DNA from: Kiloniellales bacterium | GTDB taxonomy: Bacteria; Pseudomonadota; Alphaproteobacteria; Kiloniellales; JAKSDN01 | DNA: 64,000 bases | Assembly (NCBI GenBank): GCA_028280455.1 | Contig: JANQLT010000057.1 | Span: forward strand, 1-64,000 | Direction: 5' to 3' | Part shown: in pieces, positions 37,571 through 47,936 of the stretch | Layout: every line of letters starts with the position of its first letter | Numbering within the stretch: the stretch's first letter is position 1 | Position numbers and translations under genes: made by a program | Notes under the pieces: model-generated | What the model was told of the DNA's origin: nothing | The model's database searches: none | The model's input: only the letters and a program-made list of their open reading frames with translations

Positions 37571-38385
37571 GGCCGGTCTCCGCCGCGAATCAGCTCCCAG
37601 ATCTCCGCGCGTAAGCGCCCGAAGGTCTCGGTGGCCATCAGGTCGTAGGTGCGCGGCCGCGGCAGAGCGATGTCGATCTCCTTCAGGATACGGCCCGGCC
37701 GGGCGCTCATGACCAGCACCTTGTCGCAGAGGTAGACGGCCTCGGTCAGGCTGTGGGTAACGAAGACCACGGTCTTCTTGTGCCGCTCCCAGATCTGCAG
37801 CAGCTCGTCGCCGAGGGTCATCCGGGTCTGCTCGTCGAGCGCGGCGAAGGGCTCGTCCATCAGCAGGACGCTGGGGTCCTGGCAGAAGCCACGGGCGATC
37901 GCGACCCGCTGCTTCATGCCGCCCGAGAGCTCGTGGGGCCGGCGCTCGGCGAACTCGCCGAGGCCGACCAGGTCGAGCATCTCCAGGGCCTTCTTCTCGC
38001 GCACGCTGCGCTCGACGCCGCGCAGGTAGAGCGGGAACTCGACGTTCTCGCGCGCCGACTTCCAGGGCAGCAGGCTCGACTCCTGGAACACGACGCCGAT
38101 CTCCGCCGGCCTCGGCTCGCGGATCTCCTCCTCGCCCATGACGATGCGGCCCTCGGTCGGGTTGAGCAGGCCGGCCATCATCTGCAGCAGCGACGACTTG
38201 CCGCAGCCGCTCGGCCCGACCAGGCCGACGAAGGTGCCCTCCTCGACCGTGAAGGAGACGTCGGTGACGGCCATCAGCGGGCCGCCGGCGGTCTCGAAGA
38301 CGTGCGTCACGCCGTCGGCGCGCAGGTTGGCTTCGCCGCCGCCCGCCCCGTCCCGCTCTTCGGCCACCACCGTCAGCCTCGCCAT
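37567..38385 (-). CDS. ABC transporter ATP-binding protein
   Basis: GPSGCGKSSL, LSGGMKQRVAIARG, VLLMDEPFAALDEQTR. Confidence 0.95.
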   Translation of the reverse strand: MARLTVVAEERDGAGGGEANLRADGVTHVFETAGGPLMAVTDVSFTVEEGTFVGLVGPSGCGKSSLLQMMAGLLNPTEGRIVMGEEEIREPRPAEIGVVFQESSLLPWKSARENVEFPLYLRGVERSVREKKALEMLDLVGLGEFAERRPHELSGGMKQRVAIARGFCQDPSVLLMDEPFAALDEQTRMTLGDELLQIWERHKKTVVFVTHSLTEAVYLCDKVLVMSARPGRILKEIDIALPRPRTYDLMATETFGRLRAEIWELIRGGDRP

Positions 38386-39125
38386 GCGCCGATCCTCTTC
38401 TCATACCACCGCAGCGACTCGTTCACCGCAATGCTCAAGACCGCGGCCAGGAGGATCCCGGCGAAGAGCTTGACCATCTCGAAGCTCATGCCCCAGTTGG
38501 CCACCAGATGCCCGAGGCCGGCGCGCGAGACGTACATCTCGGCGAACAGCACGCCGGTGATGTTGAAGATCATGCCGAGCCGCAGGCCCTCGACGATGAC
38601 CGGCAGCATCGCCGGCAGGTAGATGTCCTGGTAGATCTGCCGGCGGCTGGCGCCGTAGGCGCGCGCCATCTTGAGGTAGTCGGCGGAGACGCTGTCCGCC
38701 GCGGCGATCGCACTGATCACCAGGACGAAGATCGCCTGGAACATGCCGAAGGCGACCTTCTGGGTGAAGCCGATCCCGAAGGCCAGGATGAAGACCGGCA
38801 GGAAGACCGACTTGGGCACGCTGGCGACGAAGTAGAAGAAGGGCTTGAAGGCGCGCCCGAAGTAGTCGCTCTCGCCGAGCAGCAGCCCGATGGCCACGCC
38901 GAGGGGCGCCACCAGGACGAAGGCCAGCATGACCTGCGCGGAGGTGATCCAGAGGTGGTGCAGCACCTCCGGATCGCCCAGCATGGCGAGCGCCATCGGC
39001 AGGACCTGACTGGGCGGCGGCACGATCCGGGGGTTCGCCACCCCGGTCTGTACCGCCGCCTCCCAGGCCAGGAAGATCCCGACGACGATCCCGATCTGGG
39101 CCGAGAGCCTCCCGGCCCCGGACAT
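38373..39125 (-). CDS. ABC transporter permease
   Basis: Hydrophobic; RAYGASRRQIYQDIYLPAMLPVIVEGLRLG EAA loop. Confidence 0.92.
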   Translation of the reverse strand: MSGAGRLSAQIGIVVGIFLAWEAAVQTGVANPRIVPPPSQVLPMALAMLGDPEVLHHLWITSAQVMLAFVLVAPLGVAIGLLLGESDYFGRAFKPFFYFVASVPKSVFLPVFILAFGIGFTQKVAFGMFQAIFVLVISAIAAADSVSADYLKMARAYGASRRQIYQDIYLPAMLPVIVEGLRLGMIFNITGVLFAEMYVSRAGLGHLVANWGMSFEMVKLFAGILLAAVLSIAVNESLRWYEKRIGAWRG

Positions 39126-39146
39126 CAGGAGCGGGCTCCCGGCCGC

Positions 39147-40109
39147 TTAGGGCTCGATCGTCGTGACCGGAACGAAGCGCGCCGTGAACATGCTGTCGGC
39201 CGGCGGCAGGTCGTCGATCCCCGCCAGCGTCCCGAGCTTCAGGGACTCGGCGACCCAGTCTTCCGTCAAGTTGCCGTCGGGCGACAAGCCCTTGAAGGTG
39301 TTGTTGTACTCCTCGGTCGCGATCTCCCGGGGCAGGCCGGTCTTGTTGGCGATGAAGTCGATCGACCAGTCCGGGTTGTTCTGCATGTGGACGATGGCGC
39401 TGTAGAGCCCGACGAGCGCCTTCTGCAGGCCGTCCGGGTTGTTCTCGATCAGTTCGTCCGAGGCGATCCAGACGTCGGGCAGGTTGGGCGTCATCGCCTC
39501 GCCGAGATGCACCAGGCTCTTGCCGTCGCCGGCGCCGAGCACCTTGTAGCTCAGCGGCGGGTAGGCGACGATGGCGTCGACGTTGCCGGAGATCAGGTTC
39601 GGCACCAGGCCCGCGCCGCCGAGGGGCACGCGGGTCATCTCGCCGCCGGCCTGGTCCGCGACCCAAAGCGCGAAGAAGTCGGTGGTCGAGCCGTTCGAGG
39701 TGACGCCGATCTTCTTGCCCGCCAAGTCCTTGAGCGAGGAGACGGCCGAGTCCTTGCCGACCACGATGTGCCAGCCGCGCGGGGTCAAGGTGCCGGCGCT
39801 GACGATGGTCGCCTTGACGCCGCGGCGCTGGGCCAGCGCGTGGCCGGGCGGGAAGAAGTTGATCAGGTCGACCTCGCCGGCGGCAAGGCCCTCCATGGAG
39901 GCGGAGCCGCCCTTGAAGTTGGTGAACTCGACGCTCACGCCCGCCTTCTCGAAGAGCTTGAGCTCCTGGGCCGCCAGCACCGGCATCACCGGCCCGTAGT
40001 TCCCGACGCCGCCGATCCGAACCACCTCGTCGGCCTGTGCGCTGCCCAGGCCGGCCGAAGCCAGAACCGTGACGGACGCCGCGAGCACTATCTTCCTGAG
40101 ACCTTTCAC
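39147..40109 (-). CDS. ABC transporter substrate-binding protein (NMT1/THI5-like)
   Basis: Signal peptide; VVRIGGVGNYGPVMPVLAAQELKLFEKAGVSVEFTNFKGGS. Confidence 0.88.
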   Translation of the reverse strand: MKGLRKIVLAASVTVLASAGLGSAQADEVVRIGGVGNYGPVMPVLAAQELKLFEKAGVSVEFTNFKGGSASMEGLAAGEVDLINFFPPGHALAQRRGVKATIVSAGTLTPRGWHIVVGKDSAVSSLKDLAGKKIGVTSNGSTTDFFALWVADQAGGEMTRVPLGGAGLVPNLISGNVDAIVAYPPLSYKVLGAGDGKSLVHLGEAMTPNLPDVWIASDELIENNPDGLQKALVGLYSAIVHMQNNPDWSIDFIANKTGLPREIATEEYNNTFKGLSPDGNLTEDWVAESLKLGTLAGIDDLPPADSMFTARFVPVTTIEP

Positions 40110-40298
40110 GGTTTCCTCCCTTATCCCTTTCGTTCGCGCAAAGCGTCTCGCCGAGGCTGCTTCGAAGGCGCCCGGGCGCTCACGCCCAAGGCCATGCCGG
40201 CGGCGAGAGCACCGCGCAGCGACCCTTGCGAAGCGCCGAAAAGCGAGACGACGCGATGTTGGAGTCTTCCCCGCCTCGAGGATGGAGTCAAGATTTTA

Positions 40299-40312
40299 TG
40301 CAAACGTGTTAA
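40299..40312. promoter_or_regulatory. Putative LacI-type operator (imperfect)
   Basis: TGCAAACGTGTTAA, half-site match to the perfect palindrome at 46735-46748. Confidence 0.45.
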
Positions 40313-40376
40313 ATAACAGAATCCTTATGAAATATCGTCATCTACGGTTGAATGCTTGTGTTATTCGGGATTCTAG

Positions 40377-40390
40377 TGCAATCGTGTGCG
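40377..40390. promoter_or_regulatory. Putative LacI-type operator (degenerate)
   Basis: TGCAATCGTGTGCG upstream of the LacI-family gene. Confidence 0.3.
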
Positions 40391-40493
40391 CGAACTGCAC
40401 CAGACTCACTGTCCTTCGAGTTCGGCGATGCCCCGAATCAGCGGTAAGCTCCGCACAGCCCAAACCCGAAGCGGGCAAGGCGCAGCACGGAAA

Positions 40494-41549
40494 ATGGCCG
40501 ACAAGAGCGAGCAGAGCGCGGCGGCTTCGGGCCTGCCGACCGTGCGCACCATATCGGAGGTGGCGGGGGTGTCGCCTTCGACTGTCTCGCGGGCGCTCAA
40601 GGGCGACCCGCGCATCTCCGAGAAGACCCGCGCCGCCGTCGCGGCCATCGCGCAACAACAGGGCTACACGCCGAACGCCATGGCGCGGGGCCTGGTCACC
40701 CGATCCAGCGGCGTGGTCGGCATCGTGCTCGGCAACCTGGAGAACCCCTTCTACGGCGAGCTGGTCGAGCGCCTGCACAGCCGCCTGGTCGAGATCGGCA
40801 AGTACCCGATGCTGCTGCACATCGGCGGCGAGACCCTCGATTCGGAGGCCATCAAGCCGATCCGCCAGTACCAGATGGACGGCTGCATCATCACCGCGGC
40901 CCGGCTTTCCTCGAGAGCCGCCGAGACCTGCGCCAACCACCGCCTGCCCATGGTGATGATCAACCGCGTCGCGCGGATTCACTCCTGCACCGTGTCCTGC
41001 GACAACTATGCCGGCGGCATGCTCGCCGGCGAGCTGCTGCTCGAGGCCGAGCACCGGCGGGTCGCCTTCATCGCCGGCCGGGAGGACACCTCGACCAGCG
41101 AGGACCGGGAAAGCGGGCTGCTCTGCGTGCTGCGCAAGGCACAACTGACCCTCGCGGGCCGGGCGCGCGGCCACTACACCTATGACGGCGGCTTCGCGGC
41201 GGCGCAGGAGCTGCTCGCCGCGGACCCGAGACCCGATGCGATCTTCGCCGCCAACGACATCATGGCCCTGGGCGCGATCGACGCGATCCGCGAGGCCGGC
41301 CTCGGCGTGCCCGACGACCTCTCGGTCATCGGCTTCGACGACATCAGGCCGACGCGCTGGCACAACTACCGCCTGACCACGATCGCCCAGCCGGTCGAGG
41401 CCATGATCACGCGCTCGATCGAGCTCTTGAGCGAGCGCATGGCGAGCCCGGACCTGTCCGGCGAGAGCATCTCCATCAAGGGCGAGATGAAGCTGCGGGA
41501 GTCGGTCCGCCTGCCGGCCGGCTTCCCGGCGAACGCGTCGCCCGCCTGA
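40494..41549 (+). CDS. LacI family transcriptional regulator
   Basis: [55 protein letters not shown] plus periplasmic-binding-like domain. Confidence 0.94.
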   Translation: MADKSEQSAAASGLPTVRTISEVAGVSPSTVSRALKGDPRISEKTRAAVAAIAQQQGYTPNAMARGLVTRSSGVVGIVLGNLENPFYGELVERLHSRLVEIGKYPMLLHIGGETLDSEAIKPIRQYQMDGCIITAARLSSRAAETCANHRLPMVMINRVARIHSCTVSCDNYAGGMLAGELLLEAEHRRVAFIAGREDTSTSEDRESGLLCVLRKAQLTLAGRARGHYTYDGGFAAAQELLAADPRPDAIFAANDIMALGAIDAIREAGLGVPDDLSVIGFDDIRPTRWHNYRLTTIAQPVEAMITRSIELLSERMASPDLSGESISIKGEMKLRESVRLPAGFPANASPA

Positions 41550-41561
41550 GCGGCGGCGCGG

Positions 41562-42863
41562 TCACTCCGCGCCGGCGCTCGGCCGGTTCAGCCGGCCGTA
41601 GCGCCGCACCCTCAGATCGGCCTGCTCCTTGTGGCCGGCGAAGCGCTCGATGGCGCAGAGCCGGGAGCAGTACGCCCCGATGGCGGCGCTCGCCTCCGGC
41701 GTGCAGCGCTGATAGGTGACCGTCTTCAGGAACTTGCCGACCCACAGCCCGCCGGTGTAGCGCGCCGCGCCGAGCGTCGGCAGGGTGTGGTTGGTGCCGA
41801 TCACCTTGTCGCCGAAGGCGACGTTGGTCTCGGGCCCGAGGAACAGGGAGCCGTAGTTGCGCATCCTGGAAAGGAAGAAGTCGGGGTCGCGGGTCAGCAC
41901 TTCGACATGCTCGAAGGCCAGGCGGTCGGCCTCCGCCAGCATCTCGGCATCCTCGTCGCAGAGGATGATCTCGCCGTAGTCCCGCCAGGCGGCCGAGGCG
42001 ACGTCGGCGGTCTCGAGCTGCTCGAGCTGCCGGGCAATCTCCGCCGGCAGCGCCTCAGCCAAGCTCGCCGAGGTGGTCAGCAGGACCGCGGGCGACGTCG
42101 GCCCGTGCTCGGCCTGGCCGAGCAGGTCGGTCGCCACCATCTCGGCGTCCGCCGTCTCGTCGGCGATCACCAGCACTTCGGTCGGCCCGGCCAGAAGGTC
42201 GATGCCGACGCGGCCGTAGAGCTGCCGCTTGGCTTCCGCGACATAGGCGTTGCCCGGCCCGACCAGGATATCCACCGGCCCCAGGCCGGCCACGCCGAGG
42301 GCCATGCCGGCCACCGCCTGCACGCCGCCGATCAGATGGATCTCGTCGGCGCCGGCCAGGCTCATCGCCGCGATCGTCTCGGCATGCGGCTTGCCCTCGG
42401 TCGGCGGCGTGCAGGCGATGACGCGGCGGCAACCGGCGGCCCGGGCCGTGACGATGCTCATGTGCGCCGAGGCGACCATGGGATAGCGGCCGCCCGGCAC
42501 ATAGCAGCCGACGCTGTCGACCGGGATGTTCTTGTGACCGAGCACCACGCCCGGAATCGATTCGACTTCGACGTCCTTGATCGCCTCGCGCTGCACCAGG
42601 GCGAAGCGCCTGATCTGCTCCTGGGCATAGGTGATGTCGTCGATCGTCTGCCGCGGCAGGCTCTGCACCGCAGCCTCGATCTCCTCGTCGGCGAGCCGGA
42701 AGCGCTCGGGATCCCAGCCGTCGAAGCGCTGCGACATCTCGCGCACCGCGGACTCGCCGCGCGCCTCGATGTCGGCGATCAGGCTCTCGACCGTCTTGCG
42801 AAGCTCGGTCTGGGATTGTCCCTGGTTGCTCCGGCCGGGGGCCGTCTTGACATGGCGGGGCAT
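41562..42863 (-). CDS. Histidinol-dehydrogenase-family protein (probable non-histidine-pathway paralogue)
   Basis: [64 protein letters not shown]; no his genes nearby. Confidence 0.88.
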   Translation of the reverse strand: MPRHVKTAPGRSNQGQSQTELRKTVESLIADIEARGESAVREMSQRFDGWDPERFRLADEEIEAAVQSLPRQTIDDITYAQEQIRRFALVQREAIKDVEVESIPGVVLGHKNIPVDSVGCYVPGGRYPMVASAHMSIVTARAAGCRRVIACTPPTEGKPHAETIAAMSLAGADEIHLIGGVQAVAGMALGVAGLGPVDILVGPGNAYVAEAKRQLYGRVGIDLLAGPTEVLVIADETADAEMVATDLLGQAEHGPTSPAVLLTTSASLAEALPAEIARQLEQLETADVASAAWRDYGEIILCDEDAEMLAEADRLAFEHVEVLTRDPDFFLSRMRNYGSLFLGPETNVAFGDKVIGTNHTLPTLGAARYTGGLWVGKFLKTVTYQRCTPEASAAIGAYCSRLCAIERFAGHKEQADLRVRRYGRLNRPSAGAE

Positions 42864-42904
42864 GGTCGATGTCTCTCCCGTTGAAAGGATGGGGCTGTCC
42901 GGAC

Positions 42905-43651
42905 TCAGCGGGCCGTCCAGCCGCCGTCGACGAGCAGGCTGTGGCCGTTGATCGAGCGCGCCGCCGGCGATGCGAGAAAGCAGACGGCTTCCGCCACGTC
43001 TTCGACGCTCGCCAGCCGGCCGAGCGGAATACTGGCGAAGACCTCGTCGCGGAAGCGCCGGTCCTCGAAGAAGGGCCGCGTCATCGGCGTCTCCACGAAG
43101 GTCGGCCCGACCGAATTGACACGGATGCCCAGGGGGCCCAGCTCGACCGCCATGGCCTTGGTCAGGCCCTCGATCGCGTGCTTGCTGGCGCAGTAGACGC
43201 TCCGCCCGGCCGCGCCGACATGACCGAGCTGCGAGGACATGTGAACGATCGAGCCGGCGCCGCGCTCCAGCATGCGCCGCGCCGCCGCCTGCGCCACCAG
43301 GAAGGCCGCCCGGACGTTCAAGGCCAAGAGCCGGTCGAGCGTCTCTTCCTCGACCTCGACGAAGGGCTGCGGACGGTTGGTGCCGGCGTTGTTGACCAGG
43401 ATGTCGAGCCGGGGCAGCTCTTCGATGACCTTGCGCACCGCACCGGCGTCGGTGACGTCGACGCAGTGGGGCGTGGCCGAGCCGCCCGCGCGCGCGATGT
43501 CCCGGCAGAGATCCTCGATCTCGCCCGCGGTCCGGCTGAGCGCGACGACGTGGGCGCCGCGCGCGGCGAGCAGCTCGGCGCAGCCGCGGCCGATACCGCG
43601 GCCGGCGCCCGTGACCAGGGCCGTCATGCCGGCCAGGGCGGCGCCCGTCAT
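42905..43651 (-). CDS. SDR family oxidoreductase
   Basis: [49 protein letters not shown]. Confidence 0.94.
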   Translation of the reverse strand: MTGAALAGMTALVTGAGRGIGRGCAELLAARGAHVVALSRTAGEIEDLCRDIARAGGSATPHCVDVTDAGAVRKVIEELPRLDILVNNAGTNRPQPFVEVEEETLDRLLALNVRAAFLVAQAAARRMLERGAGSIVHMSSQLGHVGAAGRSVYCASKHAIEGLTKAMAVELGPLGIRVNSVGPTFVETPMTRPFFEDRRFRDEVFASIPLGRLASVEDVAEAVCFLASPAARSINGHSLLVDGGWTAR

Positions 43652-44595
43652 GAGCCCGGCCCCTCGTCGGCTTGCGCCTTGTGGACCGCCAGCGCCATCA
43701 GCCGACGGTCGCGCCAGGCCATGCGCTTCGGCAGGTCCGCGTCGCTCAGCAGCGCGCGCCGCTGCCGCTCGACCGTCTCGACCAGGGCCGGCGGCCAGGG
43801 CTCCGGCGCGCCGCGCTGCAGGGCGAAGTCGAGATACATCTGGCCGAGGCGATCCACGTAGTCGGCCACCCCCTCGGGCGCGTTGAGGTCGATGGTTTCG
43901 AAGGGCCCCATGAAGGACCAGCGCAGGCCGAGGCCCTCGCGCACCGTCTTGTCGACGTCGTCGACCGTCGCGACGCCGTCCTCGACGAGCCGGAAGGCCT
44001 CGTGCAGCAGCGCGCCCTGCAGGCGATTGAGGACGAAGCCGTCGACCTCCTTGTTGAGGAGCACGGTCACCTGCCCGGCGTCGTCCAGAAAGGCCCGCAC
44101 CCGCCGGACCACCTCAGGCGCCGTCCAGGCCGCCGGGACGACCTCGACGATCGGCAGGAGGTAGGGCGGGTTCGCCGGATGCGCCACGAGACAGCGCGAC
44201 CGGCCCTCCAGGCCATCGGCGATCGCGCCCATCCTGATGCCCGAGGAGGAGGTCGCGATGGCGGCGCTCGGCTCGGCGAGCCGGTCGAGGTCGGCGAAGA
44301 TCGCGCGCTTGACGGCGAGCCGCTCCGGGCCGCTCTCCTGCACGTAGCCGGCGCCCGCGAGCGCCGCCTCCAGGCTGTCGCAGAGCATCATGCGACCGGC
44401 CGGGTCGTCGTCCTTGTCGATCAAGCCGAGCCGGGCCAGCTCGGGCAGGATCTCGCGGATCCGCCGCAGCGCCGACTCGGCCTGATCGGAATCGGCATCG
44501 TAGAGAGCGACCTGGTGGCCGGCCCGCGCGAAGACGACGGCCCAGCCGAGGCCGATCAGTCCCGTGCCGACCAGCGCGACTTTCATTGGGACCAT
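43648..44595 (-). CDS. 3-hydroxyacyl-CoA dehydrogenase family (carnitine dehydrogenase/lambda-crystallin-like)
   Basis: [56 protein letters not shown]; longer 1033-aa ORF rejected as GC read-through. Confidence 0.9.
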   Translation of the reverse strand: MVPMKVALVGTGLIGLGWAVVFARAGHQVALYDADSDQAESALRRIREILPELARLGLIDKDDDPAGRMMLCDSLEAALAGAGYVQESGPERLAVKRAIFADLDRLAEPSAAIATSSSGIRMGAIADGLEGRSRCLVAHPANPPYLLPIVEVVPAAWTAPEVVRRVRAFLDDAGQVTVLLNKEVDGFVLNRLQGALLHEAFRLVEDGVATVDDVDKTVREGLGLRWSFMGPFETIDLNAPEGVADYVDRLGQMYLDFALQRGAPEPWPPALVETVERQRRALLSDADLPKRMAWRDRRLMALAVHKAQADEGPGS

Positions 44596-45191
44596 GGGAC
44601 CTGCTTCCTGTAGGCCTGCTCGAAGCGGTCGATCTCGCACGACAGCGTGAGGGTTGCCGCGATCCTGCCGCGACCCAGCAGCAGGTTCTCCTTGGCCGCC
44701 GGATCGATCTCGAAGGCGAAGCGGCTGCCGTCCGGCAGTCGGACGTACTGCTCGGGGAGATCGACGTGGAGGCTCTGTCCGGGCGCGCCTTGCAGCAGCT
44801 CGAGGATCCGGCCCACCGCCTCGGCCGGCAAAGCGACCGGCAGCAGGCCGTTCTCGATCGCGTTGTTGCGGAAGATGTCGCCGAAGGAGACGGCGATGAC
44901 GCAGCGGAACCCGGCATCGACGAGGGCCCAGACCGCGTGCTCGCGCGAGGAGCCGCAGCCGAAGTTGTCGAGGGCGACCAGGATCGTCGCCGCTTCGGCC
45001 TCGGGACGGTTGAGCGGGAAGTCGGCCAGGGGCTCGCCCGCCGGGTCGGCGCGCAGGTCGTGGAACAGCGTGTCGGCGAAGCCCTCGCGCCGCCGCCTGT
45101 AGAGGAAACGGGCCGGCACGATCTGGTCGGTGTCGACGTTGCCGAAGGGAAAGGCCAGGGCAAGGCCGGAGAGGCGCGTCACGGGCTCCAA
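44583..45191 (-). CDS. leuD: 3-isopropylmalate dehydratase small-subunit family (LeuD-like)
   Basis: GNVDTDQIVPARFLYRRR...LDNFGCGSSREHAVWALVDAGFRCVIAVSFGDIFRNNAIENGLLPV. Confidence 0.93.
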   Translation of the reverse strand: MEPVTRLSGLALAFPFGNVDTDQIVPARFLYRRRREGFADTLFHDLRADPAGEPLADFPLNRPEAEAATILVALDNFGCGSSREHAVWALVDAGFRCVIAVSFGDIFRNNAIENGLLPVALPAEAVGRILELLQGAPGQSLHVDLPEQYVRLPDGSRFAFEIDPAAKENLLLGRGRIAATLTLSCEIDRFEQAYRKQVPWSQ

Positions 45192-45203
45192 GGGCTGCTC
45201 TCC

Positions 45204-46664
45204 CTAGACGCCATCGCCCGCGGCGGGGGCGAGTCCGCGGGCATCGGCGATGTGGCCGGTGACGGCCGCGGCGGCGGCCATGGCCGGGCTCATCAGATGA
45301 GTGCGCGCGCCGCGGCCCTGGCGGCCGGGGAAGTTGCGGTTCGAGGTCGAGGCGCAGCGCTCGCCGGGCGCGACCAGGTCGACCCCGTTCATGGCCACGC
45401 ACATCGAGCAGCCGGGCTCGCGCCACTCGGCGCCGGCGGCGATGAACACGCGGTCCAGGCCTTCCGCCTCGGCCGCGTCCTTCACCGAGCGGGAGCCCGG
45501 CACGACCATCGTCGGCACCAGCGTCCGGCGGCCGCGCAGCAGGCCGGCGGCCGCCCGCAGGTCCTCGATGCGGCCGTTGGTGCAGGAGCCGATGAAGACG
45601 CGGTCGACCTGGATCCGCGCCATCGGCGTGCCGGGCTGCAGGTCCATGTAGGCAAGCGCCTGCTGCATGCGCCGGCGCCGCTCCGCGTCGGGCTCGCCGG
45701 TGGGATCGGGCACCGCCGCCGTGACGGGGACCGCCTCCTCCGGGCTCGTGCCCCAGGTCACGGTCGGCGCCACGGCCGCCGCATCGACGGCGACCTCCCG
45801 ATCGAAGACGGCCTCCTCGTCGCTCCTCAGCCCGCGCCAGGACTCGAGCGCCCGCTCCCACAGCGCGTCCGTCGGGGCGTAGGGGCGGCCTTCCAGATAG
45901 CGGAAGGTCGTCTCGTCGGGCGCGATCAGGCCGGCGCGCGCGCCGGCCTCGATGGACATGTTGCAGACCGTCAGGCGGCCTTCCATCGACAGTGCCTCGA
46001 TCGCGGGCCCGGCGTATTCGATCACGTGGCCCGTGGCGCCGCCCGCGCCGATCCGCGCGATGATATGGAGGATCAGGTCCTTGGCGGTGACCCCCGCGCC
46101 CAGCCTGCCCGACAGCATGATCCGCATCGATCCCGGGCGCGCCTGCCAAAGGGTCTGGGTGGCCAGGACATGCGCGACCTCGCTGGCGCCGACTCCGAAC
46201 GCGAAGGCGCCGAGCGCGCCGTGGGTCGAGGTGTGGGAATCGCCGCAGACCAGGACGAAGCCCGGCAGCGTGAGGCCGAGCTCCGGGCCGACCACATGGA
46301 CGATGCCCTGCCGCGCGTCGCCGTAGCCGAAGCGCGTGATGCCGAAGCGGTCGGCGTCGCGCTCGAGCCGCAGCACCATGTCGGCGCGCGCCGGATCGCC
46401 GAGAGCCGCGAGGCCGCCCCTGGTCGGCACGTAGTGGTCGGCCGTGCCGATGGTCCTTTCCGGCGAGCGCACGCCGTGGCCCTCGATATCGAGCTTCTCG
46501 AAGGCCTGCGAGGTGCCGTCGTGGATGAAGTGGCGGTCGACGAAGAGCAGGGACTGCCCGCTTGGCAGGCGCGTGATCTCGTGGGCGTCCCAGATCTTGT
46601 CGATCAGCGTCCGGCCGCGCGCCCGCGCGCCGCCCTTTGTCTGCGTCTCCCGCTCTCCGGCCAC
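45204..46664 (-). CDS. leuC: 3-isopropylmalate dehydratase large-subunit family (LeuC-like)
   Basis: [53 protein letters not shown] and [11 protein letters not shown] Fe-S ligands; GTG at 46664 fits the family start. Confidence 0.93.
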   Translation of the reverse strand: MAGERETQTKGGARARGRTLIDKIWDAHEITRLPSGQSLLFVDRHFIHDGTSQAFEKLDIEGHGVRSPERTIGTADHYVPTRGGLAALGDPARADMVLRLERDADRFGITRFGYGDARQGIVHVVGPELGLTLPGFVLVCGDSHTSTHGALGAFAFGVGASEVAHVLATQTLWQARPGSMRIMLSGRLGAGVTAKDLILHIIARIGAGGATGHVIEYAGPAIEALSMEGRLTVCNMSIEAGARAGLIAPDETTFRYLEGRPYAPTDALWERALESWRGLRSDEEAVFDREVAVDAAAVAPTVTWGTSPEEAVPVTAAVPDPTGEPDAERRRRMQQALAYMDLQPGTPMARIQVDRVFIGSCTNGRIEDLRAAAGLLRGRRTLVPTMVVPGSRSVKDAAEAEGLDRVFIAAGAEWREPGCSMCVAMNGVDLVAPGERCASTSNRNFPGRQGRGARTHLMSPAMAAAAAVTGHIADARGLAPAAGDGV

Positions 46665-46734
46665 GGCGGATCTCCGATCTCGACCCGGGCCGCGCGCTCT
46701 CGCGGCCGGGGTCGCAAATTCCCTGTACAGGCTG

Positions 46735-46748
46735 TGCAAACGTTTGCA
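46735..46748. promoter_or_regulatory. Putative LacI-type operator (perfect palindrome)
   Basis: TGCAAACGTTTGCA, perfect 14-bp palindrome with CG centre, upstream of the LeuC-like gene. Confidence 0.6.
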
Positions 46749-46825
46749 TTATTCTTGCAGAATAGAACGCGGCTGTCGAGCCGCGACGATCGCCGGTGGC
46801 CGCGGGCGATAGCTTCGCCTGGACA

Positions 46826-46849
46826 TCAACTGTTGACAGATGACAGTTG
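46826..46849. promoter_or_regulatory. Putative GntR/FCD operator
   Basis: TCAACTGTTGACAGATGACAGTTG; CAACTGT...ACAGTTG inverted repeat; first 16 bp identical to 61925-61940. Confidence 0.6.
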
Positions 46850-46884
46850 GGCTCGCAGGTTTACCGGCAGGGAATGCGCTGGAG

Positions 46885-47934
46885 ATGGGCCGGATGCGCC
46901 TCGCGGTACTCGACGATTATCAGGGCGTGGCGCGCCAGATCGTCGACTGGAGCCGCGTGCCGCAGGTCGACGTCGTGCCCTTCCGCGATCACGTGCACGA
47001 CGAAGACCAGCTCGTCTCCCGCCTGACCGAGTTCGACGCCGTCATGCGCATTCGCGAGCGCACCGAGTTCCCGCGGCGGGTGCTCGAGCGCCTGCCCCGC
47101 CTGAAGCTCATCCTCGCGACCGGCATGCGCAACGCGCGCTCGCTCGACCTGCAAGCGGCGGACGAGCTCGGCATCACGGTCAGCACCACCGACGCCCTGC
47201 ACCAGACCACCGTGGAGTTGACCTGGGCGCTGATCCTCTGCCTGACGCGGCGCCTGCCGCAGGAGACGGCGTCGCTGCGAGCCGGCGGCTGGCAGGTCGG
47301 CCTCGGCCAGGGTCTCGCCGGCAAGACGCTCGGTGTCGTCGGCCTCGGGAACATGGGCATCCCCGTCGCCCGGATCGCCAAGATCCTCGGCATGCAGGTC
47401 GTCGCCTGGAGCCGAAACCTCACGCCGGAGCGCACGGCGCCCCACGACGTCGAGTGCGTCTCGAAGGACGCGCTCTTCCGCCGCGCCGATGTCGTAACGC
47501 TCCACCTGCCGCTCAGCGACACGACCGAAGGGACGGTGGGCGAGCAGGAGCTGGCGGCGATGAAGCGGAGCGCCTACCTGATCAACACGGCAAGGCCGCA
47601 ACTGGTCGACCAGCGCGCGCTGATCGCCGCCCTGCAGGGCGGCCGCCTGGCGGGGGCCGGGCTCGACGTCTTCGAGATCGAGCCCCTGCCCGACGGGCAT
47701 CCCTTCCGCAGCCTGCCCAACGTCCTCGCCACGCCGCACATCGGCTTCGTGACCGAGGAGAACATGAGGATGTTCTTCGAGCAGTCGCTCGAGAACCTGG
47801 CGGCCTTCATCGGCGGCAAGGCCATCAACAGGATCAGCGCCGCTCAGCCCTTTCTCCCGGAATCGCAGGTCGCCAAGCAGATGCACGCCCAAGGGCTCGC
47901 CAAGGCCGAACCCAAGAACGGAGCAAGAAACTAG
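46885..47934 (+). CDS. D-isomer-specific 2-hydroxyacid dehydrogenase family protein
   Basis: KTLGVVGLGNMGIPVARIAKILGMQVVAWS; TLHLPLSDTTEGTVGEQELAAMKRSAYLINTARPQLVD. Confidence 0.93.
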   Translation: MGRMRLAVLDDYQGVARQIVDWSRVPQVDVVPFRDHVHDEDQLVSRLTEFDAVMRIRERTEFPRRVLERLPRLKLILATGMRNARSLDLQAADELGITVSTTDALHQTTVELTWALILCLTRRLPQETASLRAGGWQVGLGQGLAGKTLGVVGLGNMGIPVARIAKILGMQVVAWSRNLTPERTAPHDVECVSKDALFRRADVVTLHLPLSDTTEGTVGEQELAAMKRSAYLINTARPQLVDQRALIAALQGGRLAGAGLDVFEIEPLPDGHPFRSLPNVLATPHIGFVTEENMRMFFEQSLENLAAFIGGKAINRISAAQPFLPESQVAKQMHAQGLAKAEPKNGARN

Positions 47935-47936
47935 GC

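Noticed and set aside
38508-40316. 602-aa plus-strand ORF antisense to permease/SBP genes
   Set aside because: Shadow ORF of high-GC coding sequence; no domain motifs and conflicts with well-supported genes.
43648-46749. 1033-aa minus-strand ORF
   Set aside because: The real 3-hydroxyacyl-CoA-dehydrogenase-family gene starts at about 44595; the upstream part is an out-of-frame reading of LeuC/LeuD with Arg/Gly/Ala-rich composition.
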